64,000 nucleotides of DNA from Acanthornis magna (taxonomy: Eukaryota; Chordata; Aves; Passeriformes; Acanthizidae): contig JAWUZG010000056.1 in NCBI GenBank assembly GCA_036785705.1, forward strand, positions 7,441,001 to 7,505,000, given 5' to 3'. A model generated the notes under the pieces. That model did no database searches. It was not told the DNA's origin and saw only the letters and a list, made by a program, of their open reading frames with translations. Below are positions 12,510-23,857 of the stretch, piece after piece (position 1 is the first letter of the stretch; the number at the start of each line of letters is the position of its first letter). Position numbers and translations under genes: made by a program.

Positions 12510-15500
12510 TTCTAATAGTATCCTTAAAGCCTTGGGTCCTTTTTTAATGACCTATAAAGACGTACCTGTAGAATAGGCAAAAAAGAACATAATAAAAGAA
12601 AGTTAAATACCATATGTGTGTCTTAGAAATCCTTTAGGCACTGTTCAGTCACTCTCCCATTCTGCAATCCCTTATGTGTAGAAACAAACAAGCTGCCGCA
12701 TAAGCCACCTCTGTTTTTCAATTTGGGGACGGAAGTTCTTTCCCACAATGGAAAAATGAAGTTTCCAAGTGCAGATGTTTTCAGTGGTGGTGTGGTGCAG
12801 GAAACACAGACAGCAAGGAGTGGCTATCCATCATTTGACACACTAATCTGTTGCTCTTGCAGGGGTTATAGGAAAGCAGACCAAGGTGAGGAATAGTAAT
12901 TATTTTCTACATTAAAAGTGCCAGTTCAAGTTTTACTTCCATCGTTGGGTCTCTTTACCCTCTATTTTGATGTCTGAGTAGAAAGGGCTGTGCAAAGAGC
13001 TGCTAAGGCAGAACAGCAGCTCCTTGTGCTGCTGACGGGAAAGCCCAAATAGTGCAGTTCCACCGGGGCTGAACCCATGAGCAATCCAGGACGTGGGTGC
13101 CAGGTCTCACTCCAGGGTGGCTTTGGGAATTCTACTCAAGTGCTGTCATCTCTGCTCTGTGTCCCCAACGCAGCGGGCTGAGACTTCCATGGATTCGGTG
13201 CAGCTTCATGGATGCAGGTGTCTATCTGCATAGATGGGTCCTTAAATGACCATAAATGGATCCTTGGTTTCCTTAAATGTTTTTAGTGTTTCTCAGGGAA
13301 GGGCATAGTCTGTATGCCCCCAGATGCTCTAAAATGCTTTAAGTGAATATTGTTTCAGCACCGCTTCTGAACAAAGAGCCTTTCCTACACTGGAAACTTA
13401 GAAATCAAGTATGTGGGATTTGAATTTGGAATTCCCAGTATCCAAATATGTGGTAACACACAGTGAGCAGAAAAATGCAAATTTCTGAGGGCAACAGGCT
13501 TGTGTACAGCATGAAATGAAGTATTAAACTTTTTTCCGGCTGGTGGTGACCTTTTACATTGGGGAGTGAGGATGTAAAACCTGACATTTTTTCACCGATC
13601 ACCTTTCACAAGAATAAAAAGAACCCCACCTTTAATCAGTGAGTAATAAATGCTCTTATTTCATTTTGAAATGTTCTATGATTGATTGCACACACTTAGA
13701 AAAATTGCTACAGACTCAGAATAACAGGATTTATCTGAAATTATGTAAAATTGTTTTCAGTATATTTTTTTAAAGGCTGTGTAAAGATTTCATTGTCTTT
13801 ACATAGGAGTGAGGTACTCCTCAGTGTGGGTAATTGTACCTGGTGGTCATGGTTAAGGAAAGAAAAAATGCCCCCACTGTCTTTTGGTCCCAGCTCTCCC
13901 TTCCAATCTGCTCTTCAATGCTCCCTTTTCCATCAGAGCTGTGTTTAGCATGGAAGCACAGCCACAGCACCATGATGCCCAACATGTGTCAGTTTTATAA
14001 AGTGTGTAATTCATGAGCCGTGCTGAAACCCAAGTTGTTGAAGGGCATAAACACAGAGAGCTAATATTCTTCAGGCAAAACCAAAGTTATTTTGATATTA
14101 GACAACTTCTGGCAGGTTACCTTCTGTCCTTCCTGCAGTAAAATAATGGCTTTTGTCACTTGTTTTTAATTTCAAACTGATGTGCTGGAAGTATCTATTT
14201 CAAAGATGAAGGAAAAGTAAGACAAAAAGAGATTGTTACTTTCCCCAAATCAGTTTGATTTCTGTCATTACAAAACAATACCTTTCCAGCAGATGTCTTT
14301 GAAAGCAAGCCAGCACTCTGACAGATAACTTATAGCTGCTCTGATTATTCATGCAGATATCAGCAGGTTATTCCAAAAGGGCTTTATTTCATATTGTTAA
14401 AGCTATTCTCTAAAAGAAACAGTAATCTTTCTGATGAGCATGGGGAACAATTTCTTCAATACCAGTCCAATTTATTTGGACCCTCTGATTGGTGCTTTCA
14501 GCTAGATCTCTAAGCACAATATTAATTATTCATTAAGGTACTTGAAGGGAGAATATTTGCATAGCCATACTGTCAAAATTGATGAGGCTTTGCATATGCA
14601 CCATAGGAATAGCTTTCAACTTAGTGCTAAAACTAGAGATGATACTAATAAAATTGTTTAAAAAAATATCTAAAGAGCCAACAATAATTTGAACTTTCTC
14701 ATAACCACAGCACATTTATTTTTATAGCACCCACATGTCCTATTGAGAGATTATGAAAATATTCTTCCTACAGCCGGTCATGTGGGTATAGAATAAAAAA
14801 AAATCCTCAAGAACCTTTGTATAATAAAAGGTCATAATGGGGATAATAGATAGTAAAAAGGGAGAAAGAGGTTTTCTGTGAGTGGGAGGGAAGAGTAAGC
14901 CTGACATTTAATGTACTTATCTCCCTTTGAAAACACACAGACTGGCTTTATGGGAAATTGTAGTGCTCTGTCTTTAAATGCATAGATGGGCAGAGGGTCA
15001 TCAGGTTACTGACAGATTGGAATACTCCTCTTTCTGTGTACATGCTAAGGTGCAGTTACTTCTAAAATGGTAAATAAAAAAAAATCAAAACATTAAAATT
15101 CAAACTTTTTAAAAAACAGTAAAAATTGAAAAAGATCTTGGTGATTGGGAAAGCTGCAGAGTGGCTGCACTGTGGCCTGGCTGCAGTTCCCACAGCTCTT
15201 TTGCAGATGAGGGAGCCAAGCTGGAACGTGTCTGAGCTTTTAATCATCCCTTATTCCTTTCTCCCTGACCCTGAGCTGTGCAGGGGGGAAGCTCTTACTT
15301 CAGACCACATAGAAAAATGGAGTGACTCGAGGAGCTGTTGCCTGAGTCTCAGTGTTTTCATTCACTTTGTCAGTATCCAGTCCCAGTAATGTTCACTTTG
15401 TGTGATATACAAACTGCTTCATAATCTCTAACCTGGCATCCTTGTTAGCAGAGAAGGAAGGAAAGTTCCAAGTTCTTGAACATGGAAAATCAAATCAAGT

Positions 15501-17682
15501 GCCTTTTCATCATAAAAATGAAATAAATTAAACAGAAAATAATATGATTAGGTAATATTGTAATTCAGAAGCACACCCAGAAATTCAAGTGATTCCTAGT
15601 TGAGTGTTGCAGGGTTTTTAACTCCAATTTGTTGTGTCTCAGAAGCTGCAGAGAAAATATATTTGATGATGCACTGATGATGCAAGGTTTGGAAATGTCT
15701 TAATATGACAAGATCCAAAAGGTACTGCAGCAGGTCATCTTTAATTTCAAGTCTTTTTCTTTTGTACATGAGTAAAATGTTTCTGGTCTCACAGATGGAA
15801 TTTGGATGTTCAATTTGCACTGTAACTAAGGGCAATTCAGCATCCCAGTCTCCTGTGAGCCTTTAAAATATGATAATCTTATCTAAAATCTCATTTGTTT
15901 TGTTTTTACCTCTAACAGTTCTATACGCAACCTGAGTATTATTAAAATGCCCTTTAAAATGAGCCTGAAAATATGGGGAATCCATTTTGAAACAAGGGCT
16001 GAATATAATTCAAGGTATTAGGAGGGGAAAAGACTGTAATGAATGGCAGAAAAGGCGTATGTGCAAGTTCTGTGCTGGAGTCGGAGGCACCTAACAATGG
16101 AACTGGAAAAATGCAGTCCTACATTATAAGAGAATATGAATTTCATCAGTATTCATAACATATGTTGATATTCCATCAGTGAAACACTGCTGTAAGCATC
16201 AGCCCATTTGCATGCAGAGCAGTGCTCTCTTAAATAGGAAAATAAATGAGGAGTTAGTCCAGATATGAGGAATGTTTCGGACTATTTCCTTACATTCAGA
16301 ATTCAGCAGCCTTGGTATGATTGCTGATTTCTAAATTTTTTAAGAAATAACCGTGAGTTATGAGAAGTAACCACAACGGAAATAAAAATATATATTTCAA
16401 GGCAATTTTGATAGCATTTGAGATTTCATCTGAACGTAGTAGACCTCAAAGTTTTTACACTTCATGCCCTCTTTAGCTTTCTGCTGCTCATTTCTCTCAA
16501 TGGACTCTTTAAAAACATGCCCCACGAGTTACAGCAAACAGTCCACAATATCCAAAATGTTTGTATTGCGTCTACTTGGGCTGGACCACTTAAGCTGAAT
16601 TTTCCTCTCTGATTCTCATGAATTAAAATATACAGACCCAGCGGTATTTCTGCTGCTTGTGCAGATAGCACTGCCTACGTGTCTGTGCTTTTCTGAGAAG
16701 ATACTATTTTTTGCACATTTCTTCACACTTATTTTGTTTCTGTGTGTAGTTTTTTTGTGGCTAAACCATACAGATATCTCAGACTGTGTGCAGACATCAG
16801 GGCAGAGTCATCCTCAGCTTGTTCTCAGTCAACACTTTAGGATTAATGATCAATAGTTGAAGGCTGGGGTTGCTGCACCTTCTCATAGTGTGCTTTAGCA
16901 CTCGGGCTGAGCTCAGCCTGCAGAGTTGGTGTCGCCTGCTGAACAAGCTCCAACCACTACACCTGAAATTGAATCTGACATCAAAAGTCACCCCCATGCC
17001 CATTAGCTAATAGGGAAATGTGAGCTGAGTTTACCAGTGAGCGAAAGACACTTTCCTGCACACAGGCCTGTCCTTTATGTTTAATAAGATGGGGTATTAG
17101 GACAGAATTCACCTGAGGTATCTAAAGACATGTCTGTAATAGTAGCGAGCAGCAATTTCAATGTTCCCTTTGACTGTGTAATAGCAAAAGCCATAAAACA
17201 ACTGGTGTGATTTAACAGAGGAAAGGAATCCGAGCACTTTTGCACATTGTTGTTCATTCAGCTTAATAGAGTGCACCTAATGGGCAGCAGATGAACCAAG
17301 GACGTGAATATTATCCTTTAGTGAGACATTTTGTTGAAAATAATTCAGATTCTGTTAAAATAGTGTCTATTTGCTTTAATATGCTTTTCTCTTGGGAAGA
17401 TTAAGTACATAACTTTTTTTTAAACTGGTGAAGTTAATGATTGTGTATGTGGAAGGAAAGAGTTCTAAATTCTGTTATCAGTCTAGGCAAAACAGGGATG
17501 ATTTGACTTGAGATAATTGGATATTTCTGTACAATTCTATACTGTATCTCCAAAGCCTTACACTCAAAACTGGAACTTCAGACAAGGAAATCTCCACATT
17601 AACGGAAAGAATGTGAATTTTGGAACATCTCCATATTTTGTAGTCATGGTTTGGTGAAATATCAGTGTCCAGAAGGGTAAAC

Positions 17683-17800
17683 ATTCTGGATTGTAGGATT
17701 GTTAAGATTGGAAAAGATCTCCAAGATTGTCAAGTTCAACTTTTAACTGAAAACCACCATTCCCACTAACCTGTGGTGATTTAGTGGGCATGGTGAACCC
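17683..17800 (-). mobile_element. CR1 LINE 3' end, minus strand, with inverted 5' junction
   Basis: GATTGTTAAGATTGGAAAAG at about 17698, then ATCTCCAAGATTGTCAAGTT, is a diverged reverse complement of the CR1 3' terminus. The match runs to about 17769 (CACCATTCCCACTAA). Instead of continuing, the next bases turn around: TTAGTGGGCATGGTG at 17781-17795 is the same CR1 segment in plus orientation. The two arms match at 14 of 15 positions with an 11-bp spacer. The element is therefore truncated and ends in a short inversion, like the 5' inversions described for other LINEs. After 17800 no CR1 is recognised. Confidence 0.7.
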
Positions 17801-19477
17801 AACAGTGGGCATGAAGAAGCCGCAGAGACTTGTCCTACCTGCCTATGCATGTTTGTCCTTCCACATTTCTTCTGAAATATCTTTTCCAAAGACAGATCAC
17901 TTCCCACATTCCTGCCAATGACCCCCACACTAGGGTTCATGCAACCACACTTTAGAATATTGCTACTGCTTTAATTTGTAAATATCTTTCAAAATTTACT
18001 GTAGCCCCAGGTATGCTTCAAATCTAAATTCTCATTTAAATCTAACTTTCTCTTTGACATAACCACCAAGTGTGGCTCAAACATTTAATGTTTAAAAGTA
18101 CTTTGATTTAAGGGAAAAACATGTGAAACTTTAGGAGGAAATACCTGCACTGAGCAGATTTCCTTTTTAAAACAAAAGATTTTAATTTAAATAAATCTGG
18201 AAGAAAATATGTCTGGGTATACTGTGCTTCGCCATTTCCACTAAGGATGTAGTGGTCATTATAATTAACAAATACTTAGTAACCAAAGATGGAGGAGTTA
18301 ACCTCTGGAAATATCCTGACCTGTTTTCAGACAGATGCTTGGGAATTGCTGGAAAAAATGAGAGGTTAAAAATGTTGGGTCTGCAGCTCCAATAGTGAGC
18401 GTTTCCTTCCAGATGACCTACGCCTTCAAAACGACACTATTTTCCTGTTTCTTAGCAGAAGCTGAAGAAAAGCACACATTATTTAACTGAATGTTCAAGA
18501 GAGCTTGGTTGTGATCTTTTCGATGAGTTTTTTCATCAAAAGAATCTGAGTTACATCCTGAAAGCATGTTCCCTTAATAATTTTGAATAATAGTGCTGCT
18601 GTGATGGTCTCTGCTGATGCCTGAATCTATCCCGATGTTGTTCCCAAAGCCAATGCTGCTTTGGAACGTTCAGATAACATTTCCATGGCCAATTGACTTT
18701 ATGCCATGATGCAGTATCAAGTTAAATAGGTTAATTATTTTCCTCTTTTATTGTTATTGCTTTACAACAAGTACTTATCAGTATTTGAACAGAAGGGTAT
18801 TAAAAGTCACAAATGCAGCTAGGAGTCGAAATATAGGTGGGAAAATAATGATCTTCAGGAAGGGTTCTCTTGTTTTTAGTACTGTCTGGTACTCCCAAAT
18901 AGAGTTTATCTAAAAGTCATCTTTAATGCTGCTGACTCGAAGACTGTCTGTGTGGTTAGGCAGACGTGCAGCAGCAGGATGGTGGTGTTTCCAGAGGCTT
19001 TTACTGCTTCTCTGCAGTGCTTAGGAGAGTGGTTAAGTGGTCAGTTCTTTCATATTCTTCAATCCACACTCTCTTTGCAAGTTCTCTATTGGGTAATAAT
19101 GGAGCCTTTCTCTGCCAAGGTCATTGTGACATCCACAAGACTGGGCTTCTGTACTTCCCTAGGTTACAGGATTCTCAGATTTTATATGAACCTTGCAAGC
19201 CACTAATACTGAAGTAGATTCATATTTTAGCTGCCTAAGGAGATTATTCCCTATTCCTTAAATCTCTTTTATTCAAGCAAAATGACCATGATTATAATCT
19301 TACTCAGCTGCTGGAAATTAGAAAGCATCATGTAGAAATAGGAATTAGGAACAGTTATTAATTTAACAACATCAGTTTGCTGTTACAATAGTTAACCCCA
19401 AATGGAAATCATGTATGCTGTGCCTTTTGCAATATATATATTTTCAAAATTATATGTGACTTGGAAATAATGAATAC

Positions 19478-19500
19478 TTTTTTTTTTTTTTTTTTTTTTT
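19478..19500. repeat. T23 homopolymer
   Basis: An uninterrupted run of 23 T. It could be a plain slippage tract or the poly(A) tail of something inserted on the minus strand. No AATAAA lies just upstream of the tail on the minus strand and I find no target duplication, so a processed retrocopy is not supported. Length is likely polymorphic. Confidence 0.85.
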
Positions 19501-19936
19501 AATGTACAGGCAGCAATATGTCATTAAAAGTCTCTCTGTAAAACATGTTGAGCTTTATCTCTTCCAGTCTTTTCTGTTGAAGCTGTTTGATGTTCTGTAA
19601 ATACTAATCTCTGGAGTCAGGTCTCTACTCACCTGCAGCACAGCTGAACTCCCAAAAAGTCTTCACTTTTCTCTGTGGTCCACTAAATGTCTTATTAATT
19701 TAATCCTTTCAGAGATGATAGGTCTGGGTTTGGTTTTTGTCTTGAGCATCAGAAGAAAGGAACCTTTTTTATGAAGAGTTTGGAAATAGGGAGAATGGAG
19801 GAAGTGGGTTACAAAGGGCCTGCCTGCCTAATGGATTTGGCTCTGCAGGAAGCAGGATGGTGGATAAGCTGACCTATGAATACTGTTCCCATCCTTGGCA
19901 TGGGAGAAGCAATAACCAGCTCAGTTTCGAGCAGCC

Positions 19937-20371
19937 TCAGGCTCCCTGTGCTCGTTCAGTGGCTGAAATGTAAAGGACTTTATTGGCAGACACTAAAGCG
20001 AAGTAAGTGTGCCCCCAGGAAGTAACCAGAGTGTCCAGGGACTGAGTTCTGCTCCTGCACCTGAGCACTGGAGGTGAGGGGACACGGTCTCTGCAGTGAA
20101 ATAATGGGATTGGCTCGTAGGGGAAAATGTGTTCAGGTTTGTAGTGCTTTGTCAGGGCTTGGTGAGCACGATACTGTCTGGGGTTATTTTCTGCAACTTG
20201 TCCTACTGCGTCACATCTGAATGTGGTGTCTGAAAACATTGTCGTGGTGCCAGGAGGCATTTTATTGCCAGATTCTGTGCGAACTTTTCTGGAAATATAT
20301 TCTGCCAAACAGTAATTAACACATGGGCAATCTACTGCACACATCATGAGTGTACAGTTTGCTGTATTCAT
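19937..20371 (-). CDS. weak candidate open frame, 144 codons, no known family
   Basis: This is the longest frame outside recognised repeats: ATG at 20371, stop at 19937-19939. I do not recognise the protein. Its first third is cysteine-rich (CTLMMCAVDCPCVNYC) and the middle is basic and proline-containing (HYKPEHIFPYEP). There is no signal peptide, membrane segment or domain that I can name. There is no convincing splice acceptor or promoter upstream. In DNA of this size and composition a few chance frames of this length are expected, so the default reading is non-coding. It lies in a GC-richer tract, which lowers stop frequency. A T23 run 440 bp downstream on its strand could suggest a retrocopy, but no polyadenylation signal adjoins it. 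Confidence 0.12.
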   Translation of the reverse strand: MNTANCTLMMCAVDCPCVNYCLAEYISRKVRTESGNKMPPGTTTMFSDTTFRCDAVGQVAENNPRQYRAHQALTKHYKPEHIFPYEPIPLFHCRDRVPSPPVLRCRSRTQSLDTLVTSWGHTYFALVSANKVLYISATERAQGA

Positions 20372-20513
20372 CTCCCTGATTTAATGGCTCTGCCCCAAAC
20401 CCCTGGAGGGTGGTTGAAATAGCTGCCTTTTGAGCCTTGCTCTCAGCATTAATCCTTAGTGGGCTGACTTTCTGCTCAGTACTGCCTTCTCCTGGAAGAA
20501 TTTAACAATCAAG

Positions 20514-20537
20514 ACACCTTGGGAGAAGCCAAGGTGT
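20514..20537. repeat. 9-bp perfect hairpin, 6-nt loop
   Basis: ACACCTTGG (20514-20522), loop GAGAAG, then CCAAGGTGT (20529-20537). The stem is perfect. It is short enough to be chance; no function is implied by context. Confidence 0.6.
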
Positions 20538-21829
20538 GATCATAGGTGTTAAGCCATCAGCTGATTTACAATGAACCACCTCCTCTCTTTTCAGACAAAA
20601 AATTATGTGAGGGTTAAGCCCATTTTCTCTCTTTTCAATTTTTATTTTCTTTTTGCTTTCTTTGAAGCTTGAGAGCTTGTTCACAAGTCTGAGGTAATAA
20701 ATGGGTTTTACATCCATTATCAGCTTAATCTGGAGTTTCTTGTCCATATGTCCACACCAGCAAGTGCATATTGATTACTGATGGTTTAAAATTACCCAAG
20801 CAAAAGAAATCACATGGTATTTATAAATAGAACCATTTCTAGAAAGTATTTACTCTCTTCTTATGCAGAATACATACTGCACTGGGAATTCTGAGAAAAG
20901 TATATGTGATCTGAACTGGATACTGGAAACTTGAACACAAACCTTACCAAGAAGCAAAATAGTTAAAGCATAACATAAAGGTCCTAGCCTGTTTCCATTT
21001 AAAAGGAAAATGCTTTATCTTATTTTTTGGGTAGATTTTGTTTTTTCTAGCATTCTTTTAAATATATATATAATTTAGTATATTTTTCCTTGCCTAGAAA
21101 AATGTTGTGACAGAATCTCCGATTGTTCATGAACTAGTGGAAAATACAGAGATGTCCTCTGCAATCCTGCTTTAGTCAATTTAAGACTGTGTGGCCAGTT
21201 AGATGGGAAATCCTGTCCTGTCCTCTCCACCATCCATCTCTGGCTGCAGATTCCTGTCCACTTCCCTTGCATTAGCTCAGTCTGTCAAACTGGCACTCTG
21301 TGGGCAGTCCAAAAGTCAAATAAGGAAAACCAATCTGTCAGCTATGATACTACAGCCTGAATGGTCTGTGTTTTGTTTTTATTCCATCTACAGGAAATCT
21401 GCAGTTGCTCACACCTTGTTCTTAATCTAAAAGGCAGAGAAACCTCCAGGTACTGTGTATCTGCCTCAGCATCTTTCTCTTTGCCTTGAAATCCTTTAAA
21501 TGCAAAGCAACATCAGCATCATAACCTCAGGTGTGATTTGAGCTGAGAGAAACTTTTGGTGTGATTGTGCTGAAACAGCATTCTGAAAACAATAAATGTA
21601 TTTGAGAAGGTATGAGCCCTGAAATGCAACTGACAATTGAATTTGTATCTTAAATATATATTGCTGAGCTTTCTAATGGCCCATCACTGTCTTGTGAGCC
21701 TGTGATGCAACAACTGAGACTTGGCTGGAGTCGCTATGTCGAGTGTGCCAAATGCCTGTGGTTTGGAATTAAGGGAGCTGTTTTATTCGGGGGCATTCCC
21801 TTCATATTCTCAGCTTCAGTTTGGTCCAT

Positions 21830-21897
21830 GTAAGAAATTTCTCACTGCCATTCTTACAGTGAATGAAAAATGGCAGTAAGAAATTTTAGTTTCTTAC
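21830..21897. repeat. 68-nt imperfect hairpin, miRNA-precursor-like shape
   Basis: The left arm runs from GTAAGAAATTTCTCACTGCC (21830) to CATTCTT and the right arm covers about 21866-21897 (AAAAATGGCAGTAAGAAATT, then TTAGTTTCTTAC). The inner stem pairs about 20 bp around CTGCCATT/AATGGCAG with isolated mismatches, and the outer GTAAGAAA/TTTCTTAC pairs 8 bp with a small bulge between. The terminal loop is about ten bases. Size and shape resemble a pre-miRNA, but a small palindromic transposon relic would look the same. Neither arm matches a miRNA I know. Confidence 0.55.
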
Positions 21898-23843
21898 AAA
21901 TGCAGGTGCACTGAAGGATGACCTGAGTGAGTAACTAGCGGTATGTGATGCTATGATAACAGTGTGCGATAAATGTGCACAACTTCTAATTCTGCACAGA
22001 AAGAGGGACTGTCAACAATATTTGGAGAAAGAGTCCCTTTGCTGTTGAATTGCAACTTTTCATAAATTTGTTCTTTCAGGAAAAATGTAAAAGTAAAAAA
22101 AAATATTTTTTTTTTTCTTTAGCTCAGTTCTTCCTTCATTAAATCAATGGACAACATTGCAGCGGGTGATGAATAGACTGCCAGTCTGAATGTAAAAGGG
22201 GCAGTTATTAACTTTAAATTGAACATAACAGCTGAAGTCAAATGCTGGGCCAGAAATTATGTTGTTGGAATTCTGAAGAAAAAAGTACATCTGAAGTTGA
22301 ATGCATAAAACCCAAGACTGGGACCTTGACTACAAAGACAGTAATGAACAAAATGTGTGAGGAAAATATAAAAAATATAAAAAACAGGGAAAAAAGCATT
22401 ATTATAGTGCCCTATTAGCTAAAAATATATATGGAAACTTGGTGTGATCACAAGGTAAGAGACTTTGGAGCAGAGAGGGGCAGGACAATTGAGTGTGTCA
22501 GAGAACACTTTCAGGCAAGCTTTTGCAAGAATGCAGGAGGGATTGAGATGAGTCTATTCCACATTTCATGCTTTTAAAAGGGGTGAAAATATATTGAAAA
22601 ACTCATATAATGGGAGTTGAATGAGGAATGAGAGGAAAAAATCTAACTTTCTGGGAATACCATAGTGGAAAGTGTGCCACATCAATTATCTGAGCGCTGA
22701 GTAATTAGTGAACATCATGGCTGTCACTTTTACCTCTGTACTGTGTCCCATTTGATCGATGAAAGAATAAAGGACAGCCTTGAGCCTTTATGCTAAGGTT
22801 TTATGGGCCTTTTAAGCAGGAGAATTTGATAAATGCCTTGGTATCCTGTCTTTTTGGAAACCAACAATCAGAACTGTAAAATCAGTATTACCAGAAAAAC
22901 ATTGGCTCCAGTCCTTTTAATTCCGTACAACTCCACAAGATACTGCCATGCTACTGCTGCCTTTTTCTGCTGAGCTCTTGGACAGAATATAGGAAGCTGC
23001 AAGACGAAGTATTTCTATCGCTTTGTTCTTAAAAAAGGCAAGTTAGCTATAGCTATTTTGCTATCATGTGTTAGACAGCCATGGGCTCTTTGGGTTCCGG
23101 CTGTCCTATCTCAGATGTGTGTCAAGATAATGTCTTTCTCATTGTGTTGGTCATGAGTCCTTACAATAGATGCATTAATTGCCGGGGTATCTCAATGCTT
23201 GGTCTCTGAATTTTGTTTTTATTCCTTTTTCTTTCCAAACCAGTAGGGATCTATTCTTGTTTGCCTACAGGTGAAATGATTAAACATTATTTATTCAGTT
23301 TGACCTCCCTCTGTAGGATGCTCTGACTTCCAGAACAGTACTTTGAGTGTGCTTCAGACTGAGCAATGGAGAAGTGTCCCTTCATTCTGCAGCTGGAGCT
23401 GTCTTTTCATTACTTTTTAAGTCTCCATGTGGTAGGGAAATGTAGTCTAACTGGTGGACTGCTCACATATTTGGCCACCTGGATGTGGGCAACACACAGA
23501 AACATGAACATTTTCTTAGCAATGTGATCATTACTTTGAAGAATATTCTTTGCCATTAAGATTTGCAAACTTAATGTTTCTCTGTAATAAGCTAAGAAAT
23601 AATTTTATATATATATTTCTGTATAATCTTTCTCAGCAATATTTGCATACAGACAATGTTTTATGATTAACATGCAGTTAGGAGATATGGTATTTGCATG
23701 AAATCTATATTTACAATAAATTTAAGATGTGCATCTCTGAATATTTCTTTCTGTGCATCAATTGGTATATTTTCTTCATGTATATTAGGAGGTTTTTCAG
23801 TTGTGTGATCAAAATTTGCTGAACTGTGGTTTATAGCAGACAA

Positions 23844-23857
23844 TTAACAGCTGTTAA
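23844..23857. promoter_or_regulatory. 14-bp palindrome TTAACAGCTGTTAA with E-box core
   Basis: The sequence is its own reverse complement and centres on CAGCTG, a class of E-box bound by bHLH dimers, flanked by TTAA. Neighbouring DNA (about 23800-23950) is AT-rich with CAATTA and GCTAATTT homeodomain-like words and reads like a conserved non-coding element. Binding and conservation are inferred. Confidence 0.35.

Larger units (their letters stand above)
5840..17680. other. gene-free stretch with scattered small inverted repeats
   Basis: No gene is recognised over about 12 kb. The longest frames (for example 6950-7327 minus, 125 codons) overlap frames on the opposite strand and show no domain. 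Notable small structures are listed separately: hairpin 7551-7576, inverted repeat 12427-12509 and a T-run near 9210-9231. Around 12960-13240 the DNA is GC-richer, with no identifiable cause. A homeodomain-like core (ATTAATTAG near 8713) sits in an AT-rich block that could be a conserved non-coding element. Confidence 0.55.

Noticed and set aside
19478..20371. Processed retrocopy on the minus strand (open frame plus T23 tail)
   Set aside because: No polyadenylation signal beside the tail, no target duplication found, and such retrocopies are rare in birds.
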